Positions 1-11,714 of a DNA stretch of 64,000 nucleotides are shown here, in pieces. The notes beneath the pieces are model-generated. The model was not told the origin of the DNA and made no database searches. It worked only from the letters and a program-made list of their open reading frames with translations. The position numbers and the translations under genes were made by a program. This stretch comes from Xiphydria camelus (taxonomy: Eukaryota; Arthropoda; Insecta; Hymenoptera; Xiphydriidae). Every line of letters starts with the position of its first letter. Positions within the stretch are counted from its first letter, which is position 1. The DNA lies in the NCBI GenBank assembly GCA_963678675.1, contig OY783193.1, positions 20,506,977-20,570,976 of the forward strand. The letters are read 5' to 3'.

Positions 1-2010
1 TACTTTATTATTATTTTTTCTTTATCGATAAATTTCCTCTTTCGTATTATACTATCAGAAGTTCCAATTTATATACCAACCTATCAAACGTGAAGTGTAC
101 ATGTACCTCATTTCTATTTCATCTCTTCTTCGCCTCTGATGTAACGATGGAAATTACAAAATATCCATTTAAAGTGGCACACGTCCATGCACTCGAGACA
201 GCAGATCCAGCTCGCCGAATGAACTAATGGAACTGGTTCTTGAAACAACAAGTGGATGATCCCTTGTTCGAAAGAAATCCCCTCGAGTTCGCATACGATC
301 TGTAACAAATTGTAAATAACATAATCATTTGCAGTTTCACTATTTAAAATATACCGAACTTACTCGACGTAGAAATTAAGAAACTATATTAATCTGAGTT
401 AACCAATTCTAATGACAGAATTATTAAAAATGATATATTTCATCTTTCGTGTTATACTATCACAAGTTCCAATTTATATACCGACCTGTCAAGCGTGAAG
501 TGTACATGTACCTCACTTCTATTTCATCTCTTCTTCGCCTCTAGTGTAACGATGGAAATTATAAAATATCATAACTTTTCTGTAACATTTCTGCAATATT
601 TTACAATATTCGTGAACACTACCATATGTTAGAAATATATATTTCTCGATAAATTCGCGAATGTTGCGAAACATCATAGAAACGTTTCGGTCTCATTACG
701 TCGAAAGATCTCGATATGGTACAGCTCGATAAGATTGTACTTGTCAAGGCTGAATTATATAGGGTTTTTATAATTATTTCAGGAAGTCCCAGAAGAATGC
801 AGGTGCAGCAAAATATCGATGCTGTCCTAGAAAGAATGAGGAATAACCCTCGAACACTAATCGATATCAGTGATTCCTCATTAACCGTCGTTACACCAGA
901 GGCGAAGAAGAGATGAAATAGAAGTGAGGTACATGTACACTTCACTTTTAACAGGTCGGTATATAAATTTGAACTTGTGTGTGATAGTATAACATGAAAG
1001 AGGAAATATATCACTTTTAATAATTTTGTCATTATTATCTATAGAATTAGTTAACTCAGATTAATATAGTTTCTTAATTTCTACGTAGAGTAAGTTGGGT
1101 ATATTTTAAATAGTGAAATACTGAATATAATTTTGTTATTTATAATTTGTTACGGAAATAAACGTGCTGGTATCCAATTCTATCCAGAAGGACTGCAAAT
1201 CGAATGTGAACCCGAGGGGGTTTCTTTCGAACGAGGGATCGTGCACTTGTTATTCGAAGAACCAGTAGTACATTCGGTTCCACATTGACCATCGTTACAC
1301 CAGAGGCGAAGAAGAGATGAAATAGAAGTGAGGTACATGTACACTTCACGTTTGACAGGTCTTTATATAAATTGGAACTTGTGATAGTATAATACGAAAA
1401 AGGAAATATATCGATGAAGAAAAAATAATAATAAAGTAGTTACTCCATTATTGTAATCCAATTCCATCGTATTCATTATCTTTCTGCCACGACTTTGATT
1501 GTTGATAGTGGATGGATCAACCAATAAATTTGATTTTTCTTCACTATCAGCAATTAAAGTCGTGGCAGAAAAATAAGTAATACAATGTTATTGGATTACA
1601 ATAATGGAGTAACTACTTTATTATTATTTTTTCTTTATCGATACATTTCCTCTTTTGCATTATACTATCACACAAGTTCCAATTTATATACCGACCTGTC
1701 AAACGTGAAGTGTACGTGTACCTCACTTCTATTTCATCTCTTCTTCGCCTCTAGTGTAACGATGGAAATTACAAAATATCATAACTTTTCTGTAACATTT
1801 CTGCGATATTTTACAATATTCGTGAACACTACCGTATATATGTTAAAATATATATTTCTCGATAAATTCGTGAATGTTGCAAAACATCATAGAAAAGTTT
1901 CGGAATCATTACGTCGAAAGATCTCCTCGATAAGGTACAGCTCGATAAGATTGTAGTTGTCAGGGCTGAATTATATGGGATTTTTATAATTATCTCTTAG
2001 GTCCCACACA
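1..2010. repeat. Mosaic of Tc1-like element fragments
   Basis: No intact gene. A recurring block (short motif TGAAGTGTACATGTACCTCA, then TCTTCTTCGCCTCTA and a GATGGAAATTAC tail) occurs forward near 90-160, 480-560 and 1700-1770 and reversed near 890-960 and 1295-1370; it also recurs reversed at 60240-60350. Between these blocks lie scraps readable as pieces of a Tc1-like transposase (for example codons around 800-860). All reading frames are broken. The related fragments at 39100-39640 and 57960-59235 retain recognisable FTDES catalytic-motif sequence, which is why I assign the family to Tc1/mariner; the assignment of this stretch itself is inference. Confidence 0.55.
1290..1780. repeat. Head-to-head inverted repeat of the Tc1-like end block
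   Basis: The sequence 1290-1490 is repeated in reverse complement at about 1556-1770, with a spacer of roughly 65 bp. Shared pieces include GTTACTCCATTATTGTAATCC and its complement, and CGTGGCAGAAA. This looks like two element ends joined head to head, or a foldback derivative. No coding potential is seen. Confidence 0.6.
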
Positions 2011-3465
2011 CAAGAATACAGGTGCAGCAAAATATCGATGCTCTGTGCTAGAAATTTATTTACGAGTAAGGGCGAAATTTCAGTGGTGCATGCAAAAGGA
2101 TTTCTTAACACTATTTCAACGTCTCGAGTTAATATATGTAACAACATATACCGAATGTCCTCTGGCAAACTCCTGATTTTGATTTTCCCTGACATTTGGC
2201 TGGAAGTGGTTGGCTCGGTGCTTTAAGAGTTGGCTTCGGGAGAGTGCGCTGCGGTCTTACGAGCTGAGCGAAAAGTGTCAAAAGTCTGATCTCCCGGTAG
2301 CTGTCAATTCGGGAGATCGAAATCGTTAATTTGTAAATAATGATTTCTAATATGTAGAAGTGGTAAGAAATAATCATTCGGGTTTCTTCGATGATATTCC
2401 CCAAGTGTTTAAAAACCGGTGTCCGATTTTTGCCAATAAATGTTGCTTCAACTTCCAGTGATATTATTAAGTTTACTGCAGAACGAGTAGGTTAGAAGAT
2501 TTTCATGAAGACTCATGATTTTCTGACATGTCATCTCGTACAGGTGCAACTGAAGCAGATCTAGCTCGTCTCCTGTCCGTAAAAAGATGACTCGATGGAC
2601 ATTGGAGAATGTCAGACTTGTCACCGAGCGCCTATTACCCACGGTACATTAATTGCAATACGTGCTTCTAGTTTCAACTATTCCAGCGTTAAATAACTTT
2701 TACTTCTTTCAAGCTAATAACCTTTTATGAACTGTTCGTGGTAGGAGGCAGCGATCAGTAACAGCGACTCGTCGTAGACAAGTGCGCCGAACTACTACTG
2801 CGATAATGTGCCCAAGCTCACGGTCTATTCTGCGATTAACGTTAACGTAATCGTGATTATACTCGGGTGATGGGTATTCCAAAAGAGGTAAAGTTGATAC
2901 TAAACATCGGACGCTGTAAGCTGACTTGCTAGTGTATGCTTCGCAACTGGAACATCATCGCAGGAATAATTTGTCTACGATTAGTCACAATCATTGATCG
3001 CTGCCCCCTACGATCAACAATTCGTACAAGAGGTAAATACTTTGAAAGAAGTGAAAGTTCTTTAAAGCAGGAATAGTTGAAATGAAAAGCGCATATTGCA
3101 ATGAAAATACCGTGGGTGAAAGGCGCTCGGTGATAAGTTCGACAATGTCTGATGTCGATCGACTCATTTTATTCAGGATAGGACAGGAGTTATATCCTCT
3201 TTGTTTGCACCTTATGAAAGGGGACATGCAAGGAAACCGTCAAAAACTTCATGAAAATCTTGTAACCTACTCGTTCTGCAGTAATTACTTACTTAATCAC
3301 TGGAAGTTGAAGCCACAGTTATGGACACCGATTTTTAAACACTTGGGGAAACTCATCGAAGAAACCCGAATAATTATTTATCACTTCTACACATTATTCA
3401 TTATTATTTACAAATTAACAATTTCGAGGTTAGATACTTCGATCTCCCGAATTGACAGCTACCGG
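2011..3465. repeat. Decayed dispersed repeats, no gene
   Basis: Two repeat families overlap here. One (about 2459-2800, and reversed at about 2990-3300) recurs at 38165-38400 and 56245-56640 and reversed at 56820-57130. Part of it can be read as RTSRLEDFHEDS followed by SSRTGATEEDL, but every copy I checked except 57000-57120 stops at the same place shortly after. The second (about 2040-2150) recurs at 3690-3790 and 59850-59945. I do not recognise a protein. Confidence 0.45.
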
Positions 3466-3690
3466 CAGATCAGGGGCCCACTTCTCGAACTCGCTCGTAT
3501 ATTTGCGTGCACGCATCTTAGCGAATAGACCAATCAGGATCAAGTATTCCATATCAGGAAACTTATACGCAACTTAGCGAGTAGACCAATCAGGACCCCC
3601 CCCCCCCCCATCACAACGGAATACTTGATCCTGACTGGTCTATTCGCTTAGATGCGTATACGTAACTTTGCGAGTGACTTGAGAAATTTA
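3466..3690. repeat. Small foldback (MITE-like) repeat with a C14 run
   Basis: Starts with AGGGGCCCACTTCTCGAACTC and holds internal inverted copies of CGTATACGCATCTTAGCGAAT and ACCAATCAGGATCAAGTATTCC, which pair across an uninterrupted run of 14 C at 3596-3609. A better-preserved relative with clear terminal repeats lies at 54473-54641. Confidence 0.55.
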
Positions 3691-3918
3691 TTTACGAGTA
3701 AGGGGGCAAAATTTCAGCGGTGCATGCAAAAGGATTTCTTAAAACTATTCCAACGTCTCGAGTTAATATGTAACAACATATATACTGTCATAATCGGTAA
3801 CCCAGGTAACAAACTAACGTGAAATTAACGTCATTTTTGATGTGAAACATCTTATGCCGCGCTTCGGGGGTGAGACTGGCTGCTCGTGAAACGTCGCTGG
3901 AGTGGCTAAATACGCTAA
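3691..3918. repeat. Repeat fragments and end of the shared 'B' block
   Basis: Contains a copy of the 59850-59945 repeat, then 37 bp (3801-3837) matching the left end of the element at 60346-61423, then GATGTGAAACATC (a short palindrome) and about 80 bp found again, reversed, on both sides of the Harbinger insertion near 14000 and 20990. It therefore serves as the empty-site paralogue for that insertion. Confidence 0.6.
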
Positions 3919-5683
3919 TAGTCTAAGATCCGAACTAGAGACGTTCTTCACCGATCTGCTTACCGGATGAAAAGTATTTTTTATCAAACATAATACGTCA
4001 ATGAACATATCGCGTATGGGTAGGCTAATAAAATATGCTCAAGACTACCCTTAAAACTATATAAACAGGTGAGCTGATATGAGCAATTTGCACCGATCTG
4101 CTTACCAATTAAACTATATATGAAAATAAAGATAATTTTATTGCAAACACGATGGTATAACCCTACCTGCAAAAAATCGGTCATGAGTCACGGTTGTAAG
4201 GCTTTGAAATTTATCGGAGCTAGCCAAGATGCGCGTACTACAGGGAAATTTGCTATAGGACGCAACGTAGGAAGTGGGCGCGACGCGACGGTTAGATGAG
4301 AGAGAGTGCGTACATGCTGCTTCCTCGTACGATTGACAAAGATAACACTACTAAAATGCCGAGAAAAAGCGACTACAATGGAGTAGGTACTGGCAGTAAA
4401 CTTTTAATTACTTTAAATTAAATATAAAATATTAAAATGTGAAAGATTTTTCAAATATTTTCAACTAAATATATGGATGGGGAAATATTAATATTTCTAT
4501 CACACAGAATAATAATATGTTAGTAATAATTATTCGATAAATTTTATCTATTCTATAAAAATACCACAGCAAACAAACAGAAAAATTACATTTTTTAGAG
4601 AGCGATAAAAAATCATTAACAAATTGACGGTGTAAAAAAACTCTATTATAAAACAATGAATACAATAACAATCTTTACAAAGATTATAACAATATTACAA
4701 CAAATACAATATTATAGCCTTCCAAAAACTTGTATGTTGCTGGAATAAGAGTGCCCAGATTTTATATAACAGTAACCTAAACAACGCAAAGACTCCAAGA
4801 AGAATTTTTCTTAACAATTTATCATTTCAACTTATGAAATCTCGCTTAGAGGAAAAGTCTAGAATTTCGTCTTTACCTTCAGATATTTTTAATGCGTTAC
4901 AAACCCACCCCATGAGCCATCGCCTCGACTGTCTGTTTATCACATGTTCGGAAAAAACTTTCACTCGAAAACCCGGTAAGAACGTTTTTCCCCTTTTTCT
5001 GTACTTTCGAGAAAGAGCCATAAAGTAATAAATTGTCCCTTCTCCAGACAGGCAAAAATAAAAATGCAAAGTTAGTTGAATCTTGAACGAAAATAATTTT
5101 ACCAGGGATCCAACAGTAATTGATTGAAAAAAATAACGATTGAAAAAGATACTACATTACATTTATGTCATAATGGGGAGCACGTATTTTTCCGCAAACT
5201 GAGGGATGTAAACAGCGAGTCGCTCGCAGTCGCTTTTTCTCGGCATTTTAGTAGTGCTATCTTTGTCAATCGTACGAGGAAGCAGCATGTACGCACTCTC
5301 TCTCATCTAACCGTCGCGTCGCGCCCATTTCCTACGTTGCGTCCTGTAGCAAATTTCCCTGTAGTACGCGCATCTTGGCTAGCTCCGATAAATTTCAAAG
5401 CCTTACAACCCTGATTCATGACCGATTTTTTGCAGGTAGGGTTATACCATCGTGTTTGCAATAAAATTATCTTTATTTTCATATATAGTTTAATTGGTAA
5501 GCAGATCGGTGCAAATTGCTCATATCAGCTCACCTGTTTATATAGTTTTAAGGATAGTCTTGAGCATACTTTATTAGCCTACCCATACGCGATATGTTCA
5601 TTGACGTATTATGTTTGATAAAAAATACTTTTCATCCGGTAAGCAGATCGGTGAAGAACGTCTCTAGTTCGGATCTTAGACTA
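3919..5683. mobile_element. Long-TIR non-autonomous element, TAA target duplication
   Basis: Begins TAGTCTAAGATCC and ends with its complement. The inverted arms are about 455 bp each (3919-4377 and 5229-5683) and the 850-bp middle has no recognisable gene. TAA sits on both sides (3916-3918 and 5684-5686). The uninterrupted paralogue near 13980-14000 (reverse strand, ACGCTAAAGCAAGGCG) has no insertion, which confirms the junctions. A three-base TAA duplication is usual for PIF/Harbinger-type elements; with no transposase inside, the class is inference. Confidence 0.75.
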
Positions 5684-5686
5684 TAA

Positions 5687-5798
5687 GGCCAGGCGAACGT
5701 TGAACATTGCCTCTATATCTATATCTATTCTATATATAGATATAGAGGCAACGGTCACCCTACGTCGCACTGAACTGCGTCCCAACGTTCGCCTGGCC
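5687..5798. mobile_element. 112-bp MITE with TAA duplication
   Basis: Terminal repeats GGCCAGGCGAACGTTG and CAACGTTCGCCTGGCC, flanked by TAA on both sides. The core holds a palindromic CTATATCTATATCTA run. A second copy lies at about 13878-13988 in the opposite orientation. Confidence 0.7.
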
Positions 5799-6124
5799 TA
5801 ACTCGGGACGCATCGGCTCTCTCCGCCACGACTCGATGGTCCCCTTTCACCCAGCCCTAGCGTACCCACTTACTACTACACGCTCACTGTATCGGTGTAC
5901 GAAGCAGTATTTACCCTCATTAATGAAAGCATGAGGATTGATTGATCATTGGTTAGCACGTTTAAAAATAACATTTAAATACCGTTTGTATAGGAAAATT
6001 GTTAGATGTGAAACATCGAAATTCTTCTTTGTAGAAAGTATGCGATAGGAAGGATGGACCACGCATCCGTTGAAAGAATACGTGCGCCAGTGCACATTTG
6101 TATTTATGACTGTGATACCATTAA
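5799..6124. repeat. 'B' repeat block with left half of foldback family F
   Basis: No gene. Repeats the block also found reversed at 13690-13870 and forward at 22150-22300 (CACGCTCACTGTATCGGTG, then TTAATGAAAGCATGAGGATT). From about 5978 it runs into the left arm of foldback family F, which is interrupted at the TTAA at 6121 and resumes at 7644. Confidence 0.6.
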
Positions 6125-6710
6125 GAGGCCGACACACCCCGTCTGGAAACGCCCGAAAAGTTGTCGCGGCTGTAAAGCGATAATTCCAACATGGTGCATA
6201 AGAACCTTTTGTACTTTTCGCCACCACACTTAAAAAACATAAATCTAGGGCCCTATAGAAAAAAATAAATAAATTTCTTTGTTGTAATCCATCGGCGACC
6301 TCACAAATATACCTATATTTTGCAAGTTGTAAACGCGGAAACAATCAAAGTATTGAAATGAATTCTTCTATGGGACCCTAAAATAAACCTTGTACAAGGT
6401 ACTACCACCTTTTGCACGAAAGATTTCTGAAAGCCCATTGCAGAAAACCTTTATTTCAAACCTATTACTCGTCTACTTTTATCAGCCGAGTAATGCTTCC
6501 ATCTAGCGTCTTCACTACGTACGGACTGCGGGGTTGTCAGATTTGTCTCCGCCACGAATAACAGAATATCGTCGGTCTTATCACGTAAGGGCGTATCTCA
6601 CAAGGGGACCCCGGCAGATGTCAAATCGATTTTATCTTGAAAACTTCTTGGAATAGCGTCGCGCGCGTGTTCCAAGTGTCTTCGGGATTGGCGTGCATAA
6701 CGTTACCAAT

Positions 6711-6789
6711 GCTTCGATAGCGCAACGGTTAAGTTGCCGGGCTGGGAGTCTCGATGTCGCGGGTTCAAGTCTTGTCGGGTTTTTTTTTT
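6711..6789 (+). promoter_or_regulatory. tRNA-like Pol III module
   Basis: TAGCGCAACGG (6718-6728) fits the tRNA A box and GGTTCAAGTCT (6762-6772) the B box, at normal tRNA spacing, followed by a T10 run (6780-6789) that could end Pol III transcription. A tRNA-like D arm and T arm can be drawn, and the would-be anticodon loop reads GGG (proline-like), but the acceptor ends do not pair, so this is not a working tRNA gene. A tRNA-derived promoter is the better reading. Confidence 0.5.
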
Positions 6790-7320
6790 ATTAACTTTTT
6801 TCATTCGATTATACAATCCCTTCTTGTTATAGAAAGTGGTTTACATTATCGAATAAAATAAAAGTTTCAATTGTTTTTATAGTTTTACGTTATTTTTTCT
6901 TCCTCGTTGAGGTGAACCAATATTATTGCCAACCAGGCCGTTTTTCGAAAATGTCAATGAAATTTGCTTTCCCATAACGCTTTTAAAGTATAAATGTGCG
7001 TGTGGCAAAGTTCCATTCGTCAAATGTTCATGGTGTCAAAATACGGTGTGCTTCAAATGTTTTTTCGACAATTATTATCCAAAAAATCGTGTATAAAATC
7101 TTCGGCAGCCAAAAATTCCCATGACGAAATGTAAGAATAAAAAATGCAACGATGCTTCCAACTGTTCTTTCTAATAATATTGGTTCACCTCAACGAGGAA
7201 GAAAATAACGTAAAACTATGAAAAAAATTGAAACTCTTATTTTATTCGATAATGTAAACCACTTTCTATAACAAGAAAAGGTTGTAATCGAATGAAAAAA
7301 GTTGATAAAAAAAAATCCCA

Positions 7321-7388
7321 ACAAGAATTGAACCCGCGACATCGAGACCCCCAGCCCGGCAACTTAACCGTTGCGCTATCGAAGCATT
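7321..7388 (-). promoter_or_regulatory. tRNA-like Pol III module (opposite arm)
   Basis: Reverse-strand partner of the module at 6711. B box GGTTCAATTCT (7324-7334) and A box TAGCGCAACGG (7368-7378) are both intact. On its strand it points inwards, towards the centre of the foldback, as does its partner. Confidence 0.45.
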
Positions 7389-7643
7389 GGTGACATGACG
7401 TACGCCAATCCCGGAGACACTTGGAACGCGCGCGCGACGCGGTATCCCGGTCTAAACGGGAGCGAGCCATGCTCTCGCCACTGAGGCCGGCGTAAGACCT
7501 AACCTAACCGGACCGTGTCCACACTGCATGCATTCGGCAACATCGCTAACCTCGCGTAGCTCCACCCCCTTCTAGCGTTTTGACATTACCTCGTCTCACC
7601 GCTGCCCCGCAGGAGAAACTAGTGGGCCTGGTATGTCGGCCTC

Positions 7644-8026
7644 TTAAATAGTACGAACCGTTGTGTCGAATTCCGTTTATCGCGAGACGGAGCAGCGACT
7701 GATGGCAGAGTTAAGAAAGAGTAGACTAAATGCGCTTTTTGAATTAGACACAACGGTTTGTACCGTTTAATAGTATCACAATTATAAATACAAATGCGCA
7801 CTGGAGAACGTGTTCTTTCGTTTTCAACTAGATTTACTCAAGTGGACACAGCATTGAGAACAATCTAGCGAGAGTTAGTCTAGAATCTTGGTTGAGAAAA
7901 AGAAATCTAGCTAGATATTGCAGTGGATACACGATAAAGATTTACTGCCAGAGAAATTTCAGTCTATTTGACCGGCTAAATAGATAGTAACTCAGTCTAG
8001 CGAGAGTGATAGGCGCCGGGTCGCAA
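7644..8026. repeat. Right half of foldback F and 'B' block
   Basis: Resumes the foldback interrupted at 6124 (ACGGTTTGTACCGTTTAATAG, then GCGCACTGG), then continues into the block found reversed at 13190-13390 and forward at 22600-22722 and 24333-24420, up to GGCGCCGGGTCGCAA, where the next element begins. No coding sequence. Confidence 0.6.
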
Positions 8027-9412
8027 TAGTCCAGTAAAATTTCCGTTTAAATCGAAAATTGAGACATACGGTCGAAAACTTGGGAAAAGGTGTGTTTTGA
8101 TGTTATTAATCGAGGGAACATATTAAAAGAAAAATCACCAACCGGGTACGGCTGTAAAAAATTATTTATTATTGAAAAAATCGATTCTTCGCTAATATTT
8201 TGAAAAATAGTTCATACAAAAGTTGTAGATAATAAAATTATCTACAAAAAAGCTATTACACTTTTTACCCTATCTTCAACGCCTAAGAAGCTAGGACCTT
8301 CAGATGAGTTGAAATGTTCAAATATTCATAACAAATCCAAAAATTAAGATTTTTGCAATTCTTTTTTTGTAACCCGTTTAGAAAAATCTCATCATTTTTC
8401 CTAGCGAAACCAAATTTTGATTTTCATTGTTGTTTACACATGATTGATTTTTAAAGTTTTAAATGCTTGAATTTACATAGAAATTTGCAATTAAAAAAAT
8501 TTTTAATTATACCTTCGTTTATTTTGGATTATTTCTGAAGAAAAAGATAAATAGCAATTCAACGTATCTCGCCTGGTTTGCAAGATGTGCTAAATTGAAA
8601 AGGAAGGAAATTTATGCGATGATCACCACTGACTACGCAAACTGTGGCAAACATATATAGTGTCGCACCGCTCTCACTCACGTCGCCCTGACGTTTGTGT
8701 GCGCGCGCTGCTGCAGTTGGCTGCGAGTGTCAGTGAGACTGAGGGATGCTCTCGGCCTTCCGGACCTTGCAGGGGTTTCGTAGCATCCCGACCATGAATA
8801 CCTCGCCAACCTAGTAGCCCAGACAGTATGCATTATCTTATTTCCATTAGCGTATTTCCAGCGCCTCCTAGGTAAACGGTTCTACTTTTGGTTGATCAAC
8901 GAAATTGATTCAATTTCATTGAACAGTGCTTTGAGAAACAAATTTTTGAAAATCGTGTCGCGCGCGCGTTCCAAGTGTCTGGAATTGGCGTACATTACAT
9001 CACCAATGCTTCGATAGCGCAACGGTCAAGTTGCCGGGCTGGGAGTCTCGATGTCGTGGGTTCAAATCTTGTTGTTTTTTTTTCTTTTTTTCTTTATTAA
9101 CTCTTTTTTTCATTTCATTGCAATCACTTCTTGTTATTAAAAAGTGGTTTACATTACCGAATAAAATAATAGTTTCAATGTTTTTCATAGTTTTACATTA
9201 TTTTCTTCCTTATTGAGGTGAACCAATATTACATATTTGTAAGAACAGTTGGAAACATCGTGGCATTTTTTTTACTCTTACATTTCGTCATTCTAATTTT
9301 TGGCTGCCGAAGATTTTGTGCATAATTTTGGATGATAATTGTCGAAAAAACATTTGAAGCGCACTGTATTTTGACACCATGAGCATTTATTTTGACGAAT
9401 GCGACTTTGCCT
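8027..9412. repeat. Left inverted arm of element E
   Basis: About 1.39 kb matching the right arm in reverse complement. It includes the tRNA-like module at 9008 and the foldback sequence shared with 6655-7443. No gene. Confidence 0.7.
9008..9083 (+). promoter_or_regulatory. tRNA-like Pol III module
   Basis: A box TAGCGCAACGG (9015-9025), B box GGTTCAAATCT (9059-9069), then a T-rich run. Same layout as the module at 6711, with a few substitutions. Confidence 0.45.
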
Positions 9413-10415
9413 CACGCACATTTACACTTTAAAAGCGTTATGGAAAAGCAAATTTCATTGTTTCATTAAGTGTTTCAAATGTTTTTTGCCAAAAATTCCC
9501 ATAAAGAAATGTAAGAGCAAAAAAAATGCCAAATTTCGTAGGGGTTTCGTAGCATCGCGACCATGAATACCTCGCCAACCTAGTAGCCGAGGCAGTATGC
9601 ATTATCTTATTTCCATTAATTTCTTACCAGCGCGTCCTAGGTAAAAGGTAAGCAGGTATTATGAAAATTGTAGAGGATACAAGTTTTGTTTAAAACATTT
9701 TTTTTCTGAAACAAATAATTGCAGGGTTGCGCTTCAGTAAACTGGAGCGCTTTTCTTACAGTTGCATTCACGTACCCTTTTCACTCTCAACGTTGCTAAT
9801 TACTGATTCATTACCAGAAGTTATGTGTTTTTACCTGAAGCATAGAGAAATCAACAATTCGACAGCATTAAATGTAGGAATATTATATTTATGGTAATTA
9901 GGAACAGAACAAGAAAAGAAATTTTACATTCGGAAACAAACCACCAATGTCATTATTAGTATAACCAGCCTGTTTTCTTATGGAAATATTTGGGATGAAG
10001 AATAAAAAATTATTTTGACCTTTCCAATCGAAGTGGATCGCCTCCTAGGTAAAACTAGGTTCCGTAGGTTCTACTTTTGGATGATCAACGAAATTGATTC
10101 AATTGCATTGAACAGTGCTTCCCCATGAGGATAAACGTTCGCGTTGACTTGTGCATTCAATTCTATGTTCAGTTGCATAGATTCAATGTTGTTGATCAAT
10201 GAATTTGACTAATGAGATTGACTAATTGTCCCACGGTAGACGGAACTCGGAAGACCGTTTCGTACCGCTTAAGTTTCTAAATCATAAATACCTCGCCATC
10301 GGCGAATCCGCACGTTTCGGCAAAACATGGGCTGCGAATGCACTCGCGGTCCCGTACCTTCCCGATAATTACCGGACGATCAGAGCAAACCGTTTTCGGC
10401 GGTGCCTCACTGTAA
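9413..10415. other. Interior of element E, no gene seen
   Basis: Contains partial direct copies of arm sequence: 9540-9650 repeats 8775-8880, and 10030-10130 repeats 8865-8940 (CCTCCTAGGTAAA, GATCAACGAAATTGATTCAA). The short open stretch at 10226-10456 looks like chance. Confidence 0.5.
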
Positions 10416-11174
10416 GGCCGGCATTATACTATAAAAGATCTTTATTATATTTATAAAATATATATTTTGACTAAAAATTTGACTGTGTAATGTAAAATGT
10501 AAAGTTCTTTTAGTAAAAGTAATAGGAAACTGCGACATTTTACAAAACTTTGAGTAGACGGGGCTGCGAGCTTATTAACAGCCTACATTCGCCGAACATA
10601 CCGCTCGCCTCGCCATTGCGACCGATTGCGGGATTAACTCTAAATTTAATTAGCGCTTCGCTTAGATCGCGATGATTATGAACGGTAAAAACCAATATAG
10701 ACGTCCGCTTAAGGTGCGATGGAACACTGCTATTATAAAAATTGAAAAATGTACTTGTACTATTACATCGGTCCGTATGGGAATAACGTTCAACTATAAC
10801 TAAAGAAGTAATGTGTTAACGCTGCATCCGAAGTATTCCTTCAGGGTGCACTCTCGACTTTGGCAAATAATTCCGATGCATTTTAAGAACATTGAAGAAG
10901 TTTGCACTTATTTATTTGCCAAAGAAAAATCCACAGCAAATAAACTGCGTTTTAAGTTAATTACCTGTAATATCGGTTTCAATTTCAATGTATCCAAGGT
11001 TATTTGTACTTCGGACGCATCCATTTTTACTGATAATATATAGTGGTCAAACATTTGAAACAGTGGAATATATGTACTCAACTTCTCTCTTTAAAATAAA
11101 TGTTATGAAATAAATTTTGTAAAAGATATGACAAAAGATCTTTTTCAAAGATCTTTTATAGTGCAATGCCGGCC
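10416..11174. mobile_element. 759-bp MITE, TAA duplication
   Basis: Terminal repeats GGCCGGCATT and AATGCCGGCC, extended by ACTATAAAAGATCTTT inside both ends; TAA lies on each side (10413-10415 and 11175-11177). A small open frame inside (10813-11043) resembles nothing I know. TAA duplication and GG...CC ends suggest a PIF/Harbinger-type MITE, by inference. Confidence 0.7.
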
Positions 11175-11206
11175 TAAAGCTCGCTACAGACTATGCATGT
11201 ATTCGA

Positions 11207-11615
11207 CGATTGACCGTCTCAAATTTTAATAATAATTTTTTTTAAATAAGTACATTTTACAGGCGTGTAGACAGAATTTCATCTATTTTAATTTCTTTTA
11301 AATCAACGGCTCGACATTTTTCAATGAAACGAAACATACAGTGTCGAAAAAGTATCAATGAACACAGCAAAAAAATGAAATTAATTTTCCCTTTGGTTAT
11401 CGAGAAATAATTAGTTAACATTATCGAGAGATAATTAATTTCATTTTTTGCTGTATTCATTGATACTTTCTCCACACTATGTTTCATTTCATTGGAAAGT
11501 GTCGAGCCGTTGATTTCAAGGAAAATTAGAATACATGAAATCCTGTCTGAACACATGTACATTGAATTATTTAAAAAAAATTTATAATTACACTTTCAGA
11601 CGGTCAATCGTCGTC
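11207..11615. repeat. AT-rich foldback of about 400 bp
   Basis: Ends ACGATTGACCGTCT and its complement. The arms pair throughout, with the centre near 11411. Shared pieces include AATCAACGGCTCGACA and its partner at about 11500. Non-coding. Confidence 0.65.
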
Positions 11616-11714
11616 GGGTTGTGCTTATTTCGTAGTTAATTTTTTGAACTATCTACCATATAAATTTAAAAAAAAGTCGAAATGACCAGTTACACGACGA
11701 CAACCTCAAACAAA

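Larger units (their letters stand above)
6655..7443. repeat. Foldback repeat with tRNA-like modules in both arms
   Basis: Arms of about 275 bp (6655-6932 and 7173-7443) are near-perfect reverse complements, starting GCGTCGCGCGCG. Each arm carries one tRNA-like module. The central part (TTCAAATGTTTTTTCGACAA and neighbours) recurs at 9300-9412 and 11715-11830. Also present as part of the arms of the 8027-22127 element. Confidence 0.75.
6125..7643. mobile_element. TTAA-flanked 1.5-kb non-autonomous element
   Basis: Ends GAGGCCGACACACC and, reversed, GAGGCCGACATACC; TTAA lies immediately outside both ends (6121-6124, 7644-7647). Uninterrupted copies of the host repeat at 13400-13560 and 22400-22560 run straight through this point. 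TTAA targets are typical of piggyBac and Kolobok elements. No transposase reading frame is seen, so the class is open. A foldback sequence (6655-7443) sits inside it. Confidence 0.7.

Noticed and set aside
619..1349. Several 65-137 aa open frames
   Set aside because: They read through repeat blocks in antisense to Tc1-like fragments and recur with stops elsewhere.
6711..6779. Functional tRNA-Pro gene
   Set aside because: A and B boxes are good, but the acceptor stem does not pair, the anticodon stem is one base short, and it occurs in repeats.
10813..11043. 76-aa small gene in the 759-bp MITE
   Set aside because: No recognisable domain, no promoter context, and MITEs are normally non-coding.
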